The notes under the pieces are model-generated. The model saw nothing but the letters and a program-made list of their open reading frames with translations, was not told where the DNA came from and searched no databases. Shown here one piece after another: positions 46,618-56,556 of a stretch of 64,000 bases of DNA. A program made the position numbers and the translations under genes. The first letter of the stretch is position 1, and the number at the start of each line of letters is the position of its first letter. Where the stretch lies: contig CBDCWO010000006.1 in assembly GCA_965223405.1 (NCBI GenBank), positions 558,001 through 622,000 on the forward strand, in the 5' to 3' direction. The DNA comes from CBDCWO01 sp965223405. GTDB lineage: Bacteria; Bacteroidota; Bacteroidia; Chitinophagales; Saprospiraceae.

Positions 46618-49085
46618 CAAAAAAATACCGCATTACCAAACAGTAAGTTTCCTTCTTCCCAGAATCCGCGATACAACGGATTATCTATCAGATAATGTAC
46701 CTTACCCCTCCCAATGGATTTGCTTCCGATGATCAGGGTATTTGGTAGTTTTTTAGCCAGCCGGTAACCCACAAACCCATAGTAAAACAGATTATCCGGT
46801 AACACGCCTACATTCCATCCGGTATCCAATTTTTGATAGGTAGACCTATTGGTCTTCAGGGAAAAGTAAGGATTTCGCAATCCGAAGCTCAATGGGTGAG
46901 TCGGATCCATTACCACTTTAAAAAGGCCTCCGGGTATCGCATCAGAAATCCGGTGACGGGCCCGATCAACATACAAAGGATCTTCTTCATTTGAATTGTC
47001 CTTTTTTTCCGGCTTTTTCCTCTTTAGGCTAAACTCGGAATTTCCATTTAAGCTGTTAATTCCTGTACCAATGGCTACTATCTTTCCGCCCTTTCTTACC
47101 CAATCGTTTATTTTTTCACGATCATTGTCGCTCAGCCGAAATGAACCTTCCGGCAAAATCAAAACCTGGTACTGGTTCAAATTCGTTCTTCCAAGGTCCT
47201 TTACCCTTACAACCGACAGCGGATAATTAATGACCTGTTCAAAATAATGCCAAATTTGTCCAAATCCATAGGATGAGGTTCCCTCGCCAGTCAGTAATAG
47301 TACCTTAGGTTGTGACAAAAGGACCATTTTATTGGAACCCAAATCGGGACCTTCCTCTGCGTATCCACTTTGAACCGGAAAGAGGATTTCATGGTATTTT
47401 GCTCTGATCATTGATAATTCGGAAAACAGCTGTTCACCATGTCTGCGATTATCGCCTCTCAGTACAATCAATGAGCCGGCAGGAAAGGATTGGTCTCCTA
47501 TCGTAAATGGTACGGAAGCTTGACGTACTGAAATGTCTTTACGCAAAATTGCTGCTAGAACTTTCACTTGTTTTACTGAATGATAAGGTAGGACAAATCC
47601 ATAGGCTCGATCGTCAGTGCGAATAGGAGGTTTGGGTGGATTATATCCAATCTGCAAATCAAATTCACGATCTATTCCATAACCATTTAGTCCATAAGCA
47701 AGGGGCAGTGACCAGGAGGTAATGTCATAAGTCAGGGAATCTTCGAGTACCGGATTGGGTTCAATCAATATGTCGGCAAATTTTCCAAATGGCTGATCCA
47801 GATTAACAATTAGATCGGACGGGCCTATAGTTATACTTTTAGTCTGTCCGTCATCAAAATCCAATCCATCGCTTTTAATTTCCTTATTTATCTGACCATA
47901 TACAATTTCATTCTTATCCAGGAGCACAGTTAATCGGGATAATTTACCAGCTTCGCCTTTGAATACATAACTTTGGTACTTAGATTTCGGTTTTTGATCA
48001 AAATAGTTGATAAATTCCGCCAACATCCGGGCATTGTGCTTTGAACCGGCCTCAATGGTGGATAAAGCAGTGGTTACATGATGTGCTACTCGATCGTGGA
48101 GGGTCAGGGTATCTCCAGTAGGCAACAAAACACCACGGCTTCCTGCGCTTCCTCCACCTTGCTCATAAGTCATACCAATCGCTCCATGAAATATAGGATA
48201 AGTGTCGCCGTAGCTTGGATAAAACAAGTCAAATACCTCTTTCGTATAAAATAACCAACCGTTTCGATTAAAGTAACGGGCATGATTGCGGCCGATAATA
48301 TCTTGAAATTCACGTTGCCATTCGGTAATAGCGGAATGGAAAGGCTTAGCAGCCGGGGCAAAATAATAAGGGGAAGTATATCCCATTTCATGAAAATCGG
48401 CATGGATATGCGGTAACCAACTTTGGTATTGTTTGATTCTTTGAGAAGATTCAATCTGAGTTTGCCAGGCCCAATCCCGGTTCAAATCAAAGTAGTAATG
48501 GTTAGTGCGGCCACCAGGCCACGGTTCTCGATGTTCTACGCTATTGATATCGACATTTAATTGTCGGTTGGCAACTTGCCGGTTCCAATGGGTGTATCTG
48601 GAATATCCATCCGGATTAATACAAGGATCAATGATGACGACCGTATTCTCCAGCCATTGATCCACCTTACCTCCGTGACGGGTGAGTTCAAACACGAGAG
48701 GAAGTGCACTTTCTGCACCTGCTGCCTCATTTCCATGCACACTAAAGCTTAACCAAACAATTCCGATATGGGTATTTGTCTTTCCGTTGATTATACCGGC
48801 TCGACGTAGATTATCCTGTCGAATATTGTCTAAATTGGCTAAATTTTCCGGGCTGGAAATAATAGCTAATAGTAATGGTCGGTGTTCATGAGTCTGGCCA
48901 TACTCCACTAATTTTACACGATCACTTTGCTGTGCGATGTATTGAAAATAATCAACCAATAGATGGTGAGGGGTAAACTGATCTCCAATTTGATGGGGTA
49001 AAAACTCATTTGGCGATTGGATATCCTGACCAAAGACCTGGCACCCGGCAGCGATAAGCAATATTACGAGTAAATACTTTTTCAT
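46617..49085 (-). CDS. M14-family zinc carboxypeptidase, secreted
   Basis: An 822-aa exported peptidase. After a signal peptide (ending QVFGQ) the M14 catalytic domain shows the first zinc motif HGNE (SFSVHGNEAAGAE) near residue 115, the arginine/asparagine substrate-binding region around LNVDINSVEHREPWPGG and FDLNRDWAW, and the third zinc ligand region HADFHEMG. The C-terminal half contains a glutamine-amidotransferase-like (ThuA-type) beta-alpha fold (VLLLTGEGTSSYGFG ... LILPEGSF), a fusion common in Bacteroidota M14 proteins. No T9SS tail is present. A consensus -7 box is upstream. Confidence 0.9.
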   Translation of the reverse strand: MKKYLLVILLIAAGCQVFGQDIQSPNEFLPHQIGDQFTPHHLLVDYFQYIAQQSDRVKLVEYGQTHEHRPLLLAIISSPENLANLDNIRQDNLRRAGIINGKTNTHIGIVWLSFSVHGNEAAGAESALPLVFELTRHGGKVDQWLENTVVIIDPCINPDGYSRYTHWNRQVANRQLNVDINSVEHREPWPGGRTNHYYFDLNRDWAWQTQIESSQRIKQYQSWLPHIHADFHEMGYTSPYYFAPAAKPFHSAITEWQREFQDIIGRNHARYFNRNGWLFYTKEVFDLFYPSYGDTYPIFHGAIGMTYEQGGGSAGSRGVLLPTGDTLTLHDRVAHHVTTALSTIEAGSKHNARMLAEFINYFDQKPKSKYQSYVFKGEAGKLSRLTVLLDKNEIVYGQINKEIKSDGLDFDDGQTKSITIGPSDLIVNLDQPFGKFADILIEPNPVLEDSLTYDITSWSLPLAYGLNGYGIDREFDLQIGYNPPKPPIRTDDRAYGFVLPYHSVKQVKVLAAILRKDISVRQASVPFTIGDQSFPAGSLIVLRGDNRRHGEQLFSELSMIRAKYHEILFPVQSGYAEEGPDLGSNKMVLLSQPKVLLLTGEGTSSYGFGQIWHYFEQVINYPLSVVRVKDLGRTNLNQYQVLILPEGSFRLSDNDREKINDWVRKGGKIVAIGTGINSLNGNSEFSLKRKKPEKKDNSNEEDPLYVDRARHRISDAIPGGLFKVVMDPTHPLSFGLRNPYFSLKTNRSTYQKLDTGWNVGVLPDNLFYYGFVGYRLAKKLPNTLIIGSKSIGRGKVHYLIDNPLYRGFWEEGNLLFGNAVFF

Positions 49086-49113
49086 TTAATTTTCAATTAC
49101 ATTAAGATCACTT

Positions 49114-49121
49114 CAAAGATA
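49114..49121 (-). promoter_or_regulatory. Predicted -7 box for the M14 peptidase gene
   Basis: Minus-strand TATCTTTG matches TAnnTTTG about 29 bp upstream of the start codon; leader of about 22 nt. Confidence 0.45.
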
Positions 49122-49170
49122 AACTGTCAACCGTTATGAGGCTTTGTTTCAAAAAAGGAAATAGCCCGGA

Positions 49171-50127
49171 TCAATATACGGCTTCTACAATGCGCCGGAT
49201 TGTTTTATTATCACCCATGGTATAAAAATGCAGGCAGGGAACACCTCGAGCTTTTAATTGCTTACACTGTTCGATACACCATTCCATACCAATTTCTCGA
49301 ATGGCTTTGCTAGTGGAAGCCTTATTGAGTTCTTTCACCAAAGCTTCCGGTAAATTTACATGGAAAATTCTAGGGATCGAATTGGTTTGATATGCCTTGG
49401 TTATTGGTTTTAATCCCGGTACGATAGGCACGTCAATCCCCATTTCCTTGCATTTATCTACATATTGAAAAAACTTCTCATTGTCGTAAAACATCTGGGT
49501 AACAATATAGTCCGCTCCTGCATCCACTTTTTCTTTGGTGTACCTTAGGTCGGAATCCATATTGGGTGCTTCAAAGTGTTTTTCAGGGTATCCGGCAATT
49601 CCGATACAAAAGTTGGTCTTTTCTCCATTCTCGATATTGGAATCCAAATAAATACCGCGATTCATATTGTTCACCTGTTTAACCAGATCCAGGGCATAGA
49701 CATTTCCCCCTTCTTCGGGTATAAATTTGTCATCAAACCGGCGAGCATCACCCCGAATAGCCAATACATTATTGATATTCAAGAAATTTAAATCAATCAA
49801 TGCATTTTCGGTATCTTCCCGCGAAAATCCACCACAGATCAAATGAGGTACGGCATCCACACCATACCGATGCATCAATGCAGCACAAATTCCTACCGTC
49901 CCCGGTCTTTTACGAATGGCAATTTTTTCATAATATCCACTGGATTTCTGCTGATAAATATACTCCTCCCGGTGATATGTAACATCAATGAATGGCGGCT
50001 TGAATTCCATTAGAGGATCCAGGATATCGAATATATTTTGCATCGATCCTCCTTTGAGAGGCGGGAGTATCTCGAAAGTAATCAAAGTTTTGCCTGCTGA
50101 TTTTTTAAAATATTCAGTTACTTTCAT
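49171..50127 (-). CDS. metF: Methylenetetrahydrofolate reductase
   Basis: FAD-dependent enzyme that makes 5-methyl-THF for methionine synthesis. I start at ATG 50127 (MKVTEYFKKS); the longer ORF adds 11 residues (MRVCSINCFFG) without family similarity. The TIM-barrel features are the N-terminal ITFEILPPLKG with the catalytic Glu, FIDVTYHR, LAIRGD, and DYIVTQMFYDNEKF. Length of 318 aa is usual. It is monocistronic: the M14 gene follows 85 bp downstream with its own -7 box. No SAM riboswitch was recognised upstream. Confidence 0.95.
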   Translation of the reverse strand: MKVTEYFKKSAGKTLITFEILPPLKGGSMQNIFDILDPLMEFKPPFIDVTYHREEYIYQQKSSGYYEKIAIRKRPGTVGICAALMHRYGVDAVPHLICGGFSREDTENALIDLNFLNINNVLAIRGDARRFDDKFIPEEGGNVYALDLVKQVNNMNRGIYLDSNIENGEKTNFCIGIAGYPEKHFEAPNMDSDLRYTKEKVDAGADYIVTQMFYDNEKFFQYVDKCKEMGIDVPIVPGLKPITKAYQTNSIPRIFHVNLPEALVKELNKASTSKAIREIGMEWCIEQCKQLKARGVPCLHFYTMGDNKTIRRIVEAVY

Positions 50128-50160
50128 TCCGAAGAAACAGTTTATCGAACAAACGCGCAA

Positions 50161-50502
50161 GATATAACATTCAACTGAGATTGAGAGAAGTAAGTATTGA
50201 GTATTGTACTGACGAGCTTCGCTGTCAGCATATTATAGTGAGTAGTGAGATAGATGTAGATGCCTGAATAAGTAGGCAGAGGACAGAGGTCTGAAATCAG
50301 AGGCGGAAGTCCGAGGATAGAAGTCAGAGGTCAGAAGTCAGAAGTCAGAAGTCAGACAACTTATAATGGTACCCATTGAAACACCAATATTACCGTTAAT
50401 GGTAAGTTAAATGATTGATAAAATGGAGAAATTCAACGGAACTATGACGTTTTTGATGCAATAAATTCAATGCTTTTATATTTTTGCAACCTTATCCGGA
50501 AA
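50161..50502. repeat. Gene-free region with simple-sequence repeat (GTCAGAA)n
   Basis: About 340 bp between divergent metF and the next gene. Positions 50280-50356 carry a degenerate run of AGTCAGAA-type heptamers; the last three units are perfect. A similar short run (AGAAGTCAGAGATCAG) occurs at about 60876-60900. Such runs are common in Bacteroidota intergenic DNA. Promoters for the two flanking genes must lie here, but no clear -7 box was found. Confidence 0.6.
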
Positions 50503-51156
50503 ATGATGAAATATAAAATACCTGGAGTTGTAGTGCTGTTCTTGCTGCTCACACTTTCGCTGAATGCTCAAGATCAGAGGCAAAAACCCAACGTATACCA
50601 AATAGCTGGATTTGTCATCACTCAAAGCGGTGAAGAAGATATTCTCCCTGTACCATTCGCCAATATAGGGATCGTGGGTACTGCAAGGGGTACCTCATCA
50701 GGAGAAGATGGATTCTATTCCTTAGTGGTTAAGGCCGGAGATGTATTGGAATACTCCGCTTTAGGATATAAAAACGTTAGGTTTGTCGCTCCGGATACCT
50801 TGATCAAGGATTTTCTGGATGTCAATCAAGTGTTAGAAAAAGATACCTTATACCTACCAACAGTTACTGTATTACCGATTCCCAGTCGTGAAAATTTCAA
50901 AGTGGAATTTCTGGCTATGGAAGTCAACGATGAATTACAGGCAAGAGCCTTAGAAAACCTGAAGCCCTATGCTATGGGCATCTTGATGGAAGGGTTGCCG
51001 ATATCCGGCAGGGAAGCATCTATGGTGTATTTCAACCAGGTAGCCATCCAAAATTATTCGGCAGGTCAAATGAAACCCATGCCGATATTTAATCCTATTG
51101 CCTGGGCGAAATTCATTAAACTAGTGAAAGACGGAAAGCTAAAAAAGAAAAATTAG
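50503..51156 (+). CDS. Secreted carboxypeptidase-regulatory-like domain protein
   Basis: A 217-aa exported protein. I start at residue 12 of the longest ORF (MMKYKIPG), where the signal peptide begins; it ends LNAQ. A CarboxypepD_reg-like beta-sandwich follows (about residues 25-100; VPFANIGIVGTARGTSSGEDGFYSLVVKAGD), a domain seen at the N-terminus of SusC and TonB receptors but here standing alone. The C-terminus is helical and basic (KLVKDGKLKKKN). The function is unknown. It converges with lon with only 6 bp between the stop codons. Confidence 0.8.
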   Translation: MMKYKIPGVVVLFLLLTLSLNAQDQRQKPNVYQIAGFVITQSGEEDILPVPFANIGIVGTARGTSSGEDGFYSLVVKAGDVLEYSALGYKNVRFVAPDTLIKDFLDVNQVLEKDTLYLPTVTVLPIPSRENFKVEFLAMEVNDELQARALENLKPYAMGILMEGLPISGREASMVYFNQVAIQNYSAGQMKPMPIFNPIAWAKFIKLVKDGKLKKKN

Positions 51157-51162
51157 CAGCCA

Positions 51163-53565
51163 TTAATACAGCGCATATTCCAAAGCCTCACTCATCTTTT
51201 CGAAATAAACAAACTTCAAGTCTTTAACGTATTCCGGTTCTATTTCGGCAACATGTCTTTCATTTTCCCTACTCATCACGATCTCTTTAATTCCGGCTCG
51301 TTTTGCCGCCAGTACTTTCTCTTTGATACCCCCAACCGGCAACAACTTACCGCGCAAGGTGATTTCTCCGGTCATGGCCAGAAATGGCTTAACCTTCACC
51401 TTGGTAAAAAGAGAAGCGAGAGCAGTAAGGAGAGTTATTCCGGCTGAAGGTCCATCTTTCGGAATTGCTCCTTCGGGAATATGAATATGGATATCCATTT
51501 TCTCAAATTCCGAGGGATCTACTCCCAACTTATCTGCATTTGCCTTAAGAAAACTCAAGGCCGTATTGGCCGATTCCTTCATGACATCCCCTAAATTTCC
51601 CGTCAAGGTTAATTTTCCAGTCCCTTTGGAAATACTGGATTCAATAAATAGAATATCCCCTCCTACTCTTGTCCATGCCAATCCGATAGCTACCCCAATC
51701 CCCTGTTGCTCCTGATACATATCATTTTTATACTTAATGGGTCCCAGTATTTCAGGTAAGGACTTCGCCTGCAAAGTCTTGGTATAAGGAATATCCATGG
51801 CTACTTTTTTCGCCACATTTCTCATCAGTGCAGCAATCGTACGATCTAAAGATCGCACTCCGGATTCACGGGTATATTTCTGAATAACCTGCTCAATAAT
51901 TTCATCCTTCAACCGAATTTGATTTGCCTTCAGTCCGTGCTCTTTGCGCTGTTTGGGAATGAGATGCCTTTGGGCAATTTGAATTTTCTCCTCAGTCGAA
52001 TACCCGGCAATTTCAATTATTTCCATCCGGTCTAACAGTGCAGGTTGGATGGTGCTTAAACTATTCGCTGTGGCAATAAATAAAACCTTCGACAAGTCAT
52101 ATTCCAACTCCAGATAGTTGTCATGAAAGGTAGAATTCTGCTCCGGATCCAGAACCTCCAAAAGGGCTGATGAAGGATCCCCCCGAAAATCACTCCCAAT
52201 TTTGTCAATTTCATCCAGGATAAAAACCGGATTGGAAGATTTGGCCTTTTTGATCGATTGGATAATTCTCCCCGGCATTGCTCCAATGTAGGTTTTACGG
52301 TGACCTCTAATCTCTGATTCATCGTGTAACCCTCCTAAGGACATGCGTACAAAATGCCGTTGAAGTGCCCTGGCCACAGATTTTCCCAAGGATGTTTTAC
52401 CCACACCGGGAGGGCCAACCAGACAGATGATAGGTGCTTTCATGTCACCTTTTAGTTTAAGAACTGCCAAATGTTCTAGGATACGTTCTTTTACTTTATC
52501 CAGACCATAATGATCTTCATCCAGTACTTTTTTTACTTTGGTCAGGTCGAAGTTGTCTTCTGTAAATTCATTCCAGGGCAAATCAAGTAATACTTCCAGA
52601 TAGTTGAGTAGTACCGAATATTCGGCTACTTGAGGATTTGTTCTTTTCAACCGATTGATTTCCTTGGCAAAGGTTTCGGCTGCTTCCTGAGGCCATTTTT
52701 TATCTTTTCCTCTTGCTTCCAGTTGAACCAACTCTTCTTGTTGGGGATTTTGTCCCAGTTCTTCCTGTATGGTTTTCAACTGTTGGTTTAAAAAATAATC
52801 CCTTTGTTGCTTTTCAATATCTACTTTAACTTTGCTTTCAATTTTATCCCGAAGTTCCAGAAGTTGGAGCTCCTCATTCATATGAATCAGGATCTTATTG
52901 GCCAGATTGGTCAAATCATTGATTTCCAGCATGGCCTGTTTAGGCTTCACCTTTACATTTAAGTTGGAAGCTATAAAATTGATCAGAAAAATATTATTTG
53001 ATATATTTTTTAACATGATTACCGCTTCGCTGGGAATTTGAGGAGAAAGCTCTACGATCCTCTTAGCAAGGCTTTTTGTCGAAGAAATTAACGCTTCAAA
53101 TTCCATAGAATCCGGTACTGGATCGTATTCCAAAGGCCTAACCTTGGCCTTCATATATGGATTTTCGGCTAGCATTGAATCCAAGGTAAAACGCTTACGA
53201 CCTTGAAGAATTGCGGTCTTACTTCCATCGGGCATTTTTAATACCTTTACCAGGCGAGCTATTGTACCAACACTGAATAAGTCATTCACTCCCGGATCTT
53301 CTATTTGCACTTCTTGTTGAGAAAGTACCGCAACCCACTTATCCGATTGATGAGCATGTTCAATAGCAGCAATAGATTTCTTGCGACCTATATTTATAGG
53401 TATTACCACACCTGGGTACAACACGGTATTTTTTAACGCCAATACGGGAAGCACCTCAGGGTATTCTTCCGGATTATTGGTGTCTTCATCATCCTCTAAT
53501 GAAAAGATGGGCATTACTTCACCTTCGTCCTGGTCAATGGGGCTATTTAATAATTCTTCAAACAT
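51163..53565 (-). CDS. lon: ATP-dependent protease Lon (LonA)
   Basis: Complete 800-aa LonA protease for quality control and regulatory proteolysis. It has the N-terminal substrate-binding LON domain (about residues 38-240), a coiled-coil linker, an AAA+ module (Walker A GPPGVGKTS, Walker B VFILDEIDKIG) and the C-terminal serine peptidase domain with the Ser-Lys dyad Ser707 (PKDGPSAG) and Lys750 (GGIKEKVLAAK). An acidic N-terminal extension of about 35 residues is usual in the phylum. No heat-shock element was identified upstream. Confidence 0.96.
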   Translation of the reverse strand: MFEELLNSPIDQDEGEVMPIFSLEDDEDTNNPEEYPEVLPVLALKNTVLYPGVVIPINIGRKKSIAAIEHAHQSDKWVAVLSQQEVQIEDPGVNDLFSVGTIARLVKVLKMPDGSKTAILQGRKRFTLDSMLAENPYMKAKVRPLEYDPVPDSMEFEALISSTKSLAKRIVELSPQIPSEAVIMLKNISNNIFLINFIASNLNVKVKPKQAMLEINDLTNLANKILIHMNEELQLLELRDKIESKVKVDIEKQQRDYFLNQQLKTIQEELGQNPQQEELVQLEARGKDKKWPQEAAETFAKEINRLKRTNPQVAEYSVLLNYLEVLLDLPWNEFTEDNFDLTKVKKVLDEDHYGLDKVKERILEHLAVLKLKGDMKAPIICLVGPPGVGKTSLGKSVARALQRHFVRMSLGGLHDESEIRGHRKTYIGAMPGRIIQSIKKAKSSNPVFILDEIDKIGSDFRGDPSSALLEVLDPEQNSTFHDNYLELEYDLSKVLFIATANSLSTIQPALLDRMEIIEIAGYSTEEKIQIAQRHLIPKQRKEHGLKANQIRLKDEIIEQVIQKYTRESGVRSLDRTIAALMRNVAKKVAMDIPYTKTLQAKSLPEILGPIKYKNDMYQEQQGIGVAIGLAWTRVGGDILFIESSISKGTGKLTLTGNLGDVMKESANTALSFLKANADKLGVDPSEFEKMDIHIHIPEGAIPKDGPSAGITLLTALASLFTKVKVKPFLAMTGEITLRGKLLPVGGIKEKVLAAKRAGIKEIVMSRENERHVAEIEPEYVKDLKFVYFEKMSEALEYALY

Positions 53566-53739
53566 ATGTAATTATGTCAATGATAATTTAAATTATAAAT
53601 CATAATTAGATTAGTAGATGGGATGTCAAAACATATGCCATGCGTTGATTCAATGCCATTACGTCAATTCATCTACCATTCTTCACTCAGGTATGTCAAA
53701 AAGACAGACAAAATCATTTTATTTTCCTTATTCAAAAGG

Positions 53740-54435
53740 TCAATGCCTTTCATCCTCCTTAATGAATAACGATCCCCGGTTAATTAATATCCAATTTCCT
53801 TGTACAGAAATATGGGAAGCGTCAGGGAAGAGGGGTAAAAATACATTATCATAAAAGTTCTTTGCTTCTTCGTAGTCTTTTTCAGAATACGCAAGACAAT
53901 TAAAAAGAAGTATTCCTTCCTTGCTAAGCAGGCGATTCAAATGAGATAAAAATTCAGTTGTCACCAACTCTTCGGGAATTTTGTCGCCATTAAAAACATC
54001 CATACAAATCAGATCAAATTTCGTGTCACACTGACTGACAAAAAGCATAGCATCGGTGTGATAAATCGTGATCGGTGAATTCAAGCGGTTCAAAGAATAT
54101 TTTTGAGCCAATCTGATTACCTCTTCATCATATTCTACTGCCGTATAGTTTAAAATTTTTTGATTTTCTTGTTCAATGATGACCGGGATACTTCCCAAAC
54201 CCAGCCCTAGTAACAAGGCATTTTGAACCGGCAATTCGGAAAGATTCATTTGGCGAAAAGCCTGACCAAAGTTGTCATAGTAGACATCAAATGAATAAAT
54301 AGCTTCCTCGGTACTTAATTGATATTTTCCTTTCTTGAGTGTAACTAAGAGGAGCGGGTTTTTGTCACTCGCTGATTTCTCAACCGGTATTTCAAAAAAA
54401 TAGCTTATCCACTTCTTCCACCAAGATTGACGCAT
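53740..54435 (-). CDS. Spermidine-synthase-like methyltransferase-fold protein
   Basis: A 231-aa Rossmann-fold protein related to spermidine synthases (PABS domain). Visible motifs are the glycine-rich ALLLGLGLGSIP near residue 90, the acidic AVEYDEEVI ending strand 2, and the DLICMDVFNGD strand 4. The D-x-x-D motif that binds the amine substrate in true spermidine synthases is not evident, so polyamine synthesis is doubtful; many such homologues are uncharacterised. It lies 44 bp downstream of glmU-like on the same strand, probably co-transcribed. Confidence 0.8.
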   Translation of the reverse strand: MRQSWWKKWISYFFEIPVEKSASDKNPLLLVTLKKGKYQLSTEEAIYSFDVYYDNFGQAFRQMNLSELPVQNALLLGLGLGSIPVIIEQENQKILNYTAVEYDEEVIRLAQKYSLNRLNSPITIYHTDAMLFVSQCDTKFDLICMDVFNGDKIPEELVTTEFLSHLNRLLSKEGILLFNCLAYSEKDYEEAKNFYDNVFLPLFPDASHISVQGNWILINRGSLFIKEDERH

Positions 54436-54479
54436 GCTACCTATTCTGTTAAACTGAACGTATTTATAGAGTGAATTTA

Positions 54480-55673
54480 CTATTTCCTGAATTTTTTTGT
54501 AAAGGTAAATACCTCTTTGAAAATCTCTTGATCGCCCGGATTAAAAGTTGTCTTTTTCATTTGCGCAGCACGCGCTGCTACTTCCAGTGCTTGATTCAAT
54601 ATAAATGGTTCCAAATGACTGGGAGATCCCCAACTAAATGAAGGGACGTATTTCGGAAAAAAACCGGATCCATATAGATTACAAGAAAATCCTACAGTAG
54701 TACCAGTATTAAGCTGCACATTTATGCCTGTCCTCACATGATCCCCGATAATCGCGCCTAAGTAATTATTCCCTGTATCTTCATATTCTTTGTTTGTGTA
54801 ATTCCAAGAAGAAATAGTGCTTAGGTTATTTTTTAGATTGGAAACAGATGTTCCGGCACCCAAATTACAAAAACTTCCAACTACTGAATTGCCAAGATAG
54901 CCATCATGTCCTTTATTCGAATGATCCATAAATTGACTCATCTTAATTTCACCTCCCAGCACACAACCGGGACCGGTGGAAGCGGGACCGTAAATCTTGG
55001 CACCCATTTTGACAACACCGTTATTTCCGAGTGCAAATGGACCACGGATCAGGGTACCTTCCATAATCAATGTGTTCTTACCAAAATATACCGGACCCTT
55101 TTCAGTGTTTATTATGGCATTAGATAATTTGCAGCCATCTGCACAATAAAGAGGATGAGGACCTACAATTTGTATTGAATTAGAAGCTTTTATCTTTTGA
55201 TCCTCTTGTGCAAATAATTTGATATCCAGATCAATTATCGTGGCTTGATGTCTAATAATGTCCCAAGGAAAGTTTAACTTATGGTAGGGTGTTTCTTTTA
55301 ATTGAAATCCTTTCAGTTCCTCTATCGATTTATTCTCCATCAACAAGTCAAACTGATGTTTTGGAAATCTGGCTGCAATCAAGGTATTTTCGTCCATCAA
55401 AGCCTCATTTACGGCCAATTGGTCAATTAAACTTGCCAAAGAATGACTGGGGATGACTGAACCATTTATCAAAAAGTTATCTTCTTCAATGATCAAAGGA
55501 TAGGATAACGCCAAGTGATCCTGTGTAATGTACGAAACTTGTCCCCCCAGCAGTTCAATCCATTTATCCTTGATTGAACAAATCCCCAGGATCAATTCTC
55601 CGGTAGGTCTGGCAAAAGTAAGAGGAAGCAGTTGCATCCAGCTATCATCATCAAATAGGATTATGTTTTTCAT
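54480..55673 (-). CDS. GlmU-family sugar nucleotidyltransferase/acyltransferase (alternate bacterial type)
   Basis: A 397-aa protein with an N-terminal nucleotidyltransferase-like region (MKNIILFDDDSWMQLLPLTFARPTGEL) and a C-terminal left-handed beta-helix of hexapeptide repeats (about 215-360), the arrangement of the short Bacteroidota GlmU-like family. It probably supports UDP-GlcNAc or related sugar-nucleotide formation, but the canonical GGxGTRM signature is absent, so activity is uncertain. I start at ATG 55673 rather than the longest ORF (55700): the extra residues overlap the rpmE terminator and have no family similarity. Confidence 0.85.
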   Translation of the reverse strand: MKNIILFDDDSWMQLLPLTFARPTGELILGICSIKDKWIELLGGQVSYITQDHLALSYPLIIEEDNFLINGSVIPSHSLASLIDQLAVNEALMDENTLIAARFPKHQFDLLMENKSIEELKGFQLKETPYHKLNFPWDIIRHQATIIDLDIKLFAQEDQKIKASNSIQIVGPHPLYCADGCKLSNAIINTEKGPVYFGKNTLIMEGTLIRGPFALGNNGVVKMGAKIYGPASTGPGCVLGGEIKMSQFMDHSNKGHDGYLGNSVVGSFCNLGAGTSVSNLKNNLSTISSWNYTNKEYEDTGNNYLGAIIGDHVRTGINVQLNTGTTVGFSCNLYGSGFFPKYVPSFSWGSPSHLEPFILNQALEVAARAAQMKKTTFNPGDQEIFKEVFTFTKKFRK

Positions 55674-55675
55674 GA

Positions 55676-55707
55676 CTAAAAAAAAAGCCCCAATTTGCAT
55701 TGAGGCT
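55676..55707 (-). terminator. Rho-independent terminator after rpmE
   Basis: Stem AGCCCCAA (55686-55693) with TTGAGGCT (55700-55707), one mismatch, with a 6-nt loop, followed on the minus strand by a run of about ten T (complement of the A-run at 55677-55686). It lies 17 bp after the rpmE stop. Confidence 0.8.
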
Positions 55708-55724
55708 CTGATAATTTTTATCGT

Positions 55725-55997
55725 TTATTCTTGATCCTTTTTCGCAAATTTGGTCTTGGAAAACTTTTTGTTAAATTTGTCAATTCGACCTGCGGTATCC
55801 ACAAATTTCATCTTACCCGTGAAAAATGGATGTGACTTACTGGAAATTTCCAATTTAACTAATGGATATTCCTTACCATCTTCCCAAACAATAGTATCCT
55901 TGGTCGGTGCGCAGCTCCTGGTCATGAAAGCTTCATCTACCGAAAAATCTTTGAATACTACAAATCGATAGTCATCCGGATGTACTCCTTTTTTCAT
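55725..55997 (-). CDS. rpmE2: 50S ribosomal protein L31 type B
   Basis: A 90-aa ribosomal protein. Start MKKGVHPDDYRFVVF, then SSKSHPFFTGK and DTAGRIDKF are diagnostic of L31. It lacks the zinc-binding Cys residues of type A, and its longer middle region marks the type B (non-zinc) form that many bacteria use under zinc limitation; here it may be the only form. A consensus -7 box precedes it, and a terminator follows. Confidence 0.96.
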   Translation of the reverse strand: MKKGVHPDDYRFVVFKDFSVDEAFMTRSCAPTKDTIVWEDGKEYPLVKLEISSKSHPFFTGKMKFVDTAGRIDKFNKKFSKTKFAKKDQE

Positions 55998-56017
55998 TTC
56001 TTAAAATTATTGGAGTG

Positions 56018-56025
56018 CAAAGATA
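56018..56025 (-). promoter_or_regulatory. Predicted -7 box for rpmE
   Basis: Minus-strand TATCTTTG matches TAnnTTTG, 20 bp upstream of the start codon, giving a leader of about 14 nt. Confidence 0.5.
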
Positions 56026-56271
56026 ATTTTTTCTATAATAAATGTAAACAGTTTAGTGAAAAAGATGTAAAAATGGATTATGCAGAATATCCTACTCTCA
56101 TTCTACCCCCTTATTTCCCTTCCGAAAACTGGGCCAAACATGGTTGTTTGAGGCGCCCCACCTCAAATTAATATGCGCACCTCAAGAGAGATAAAATCGT
56201 GGTATGACCAAATTTATCAAGAGCAGACAAATTCCACCCCTGCCCCCACTAGGGTTCCTCAATGGAGCCTC

Positions 56272-56542
56272 AAGGGGGACAAATTCGGTTTCAAGTTTAA
56301 ATCTCCATTATGATCATCGGCTTTTTCGAAATCAGAATCCGAATATAGAATCTTATTTGTAGGTTTTCATTACTGTTGCTATTTACTCCACTCAACCTCA
56401 ATGGCAATCTCAATTATTCGCTTATTGCCTATTGTTTCCTAAACAAAAACAAAAAACGAATGAGATAAGGATCCATCTGTTGGTTTTCATTAACATTGTC
56501 ATTGCTATTGTCATTGCTATTGCTATTGATATTATTATTCCA
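56272..56542. repeat. Intergenic duplicated unit, copy 1
   Basis: A 271-bp unit that is highly similar to 56557-56890. It begins AAGGGGGACAAATTCGG and ends in a CATTGCTATTG-type microsatellite (TTATTATTCCA). It lacks two insertions carried by copy 2. No protein coding is evident in either copy. Confidence 0.85.
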
Positions 56543-56556
56543 TCCCCTTTTCCCTT

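Noticed and set aside
50280..50356. Possible CRISPR-like array
   Set aside because: The heptamer units are adjacent, without spacers; this is a simple tandem repeat.
55980..56171. 63-codon ORF opposite rpmE
   Set aside because: It overlaps the rpmE start and promoter and shows no coding signs.
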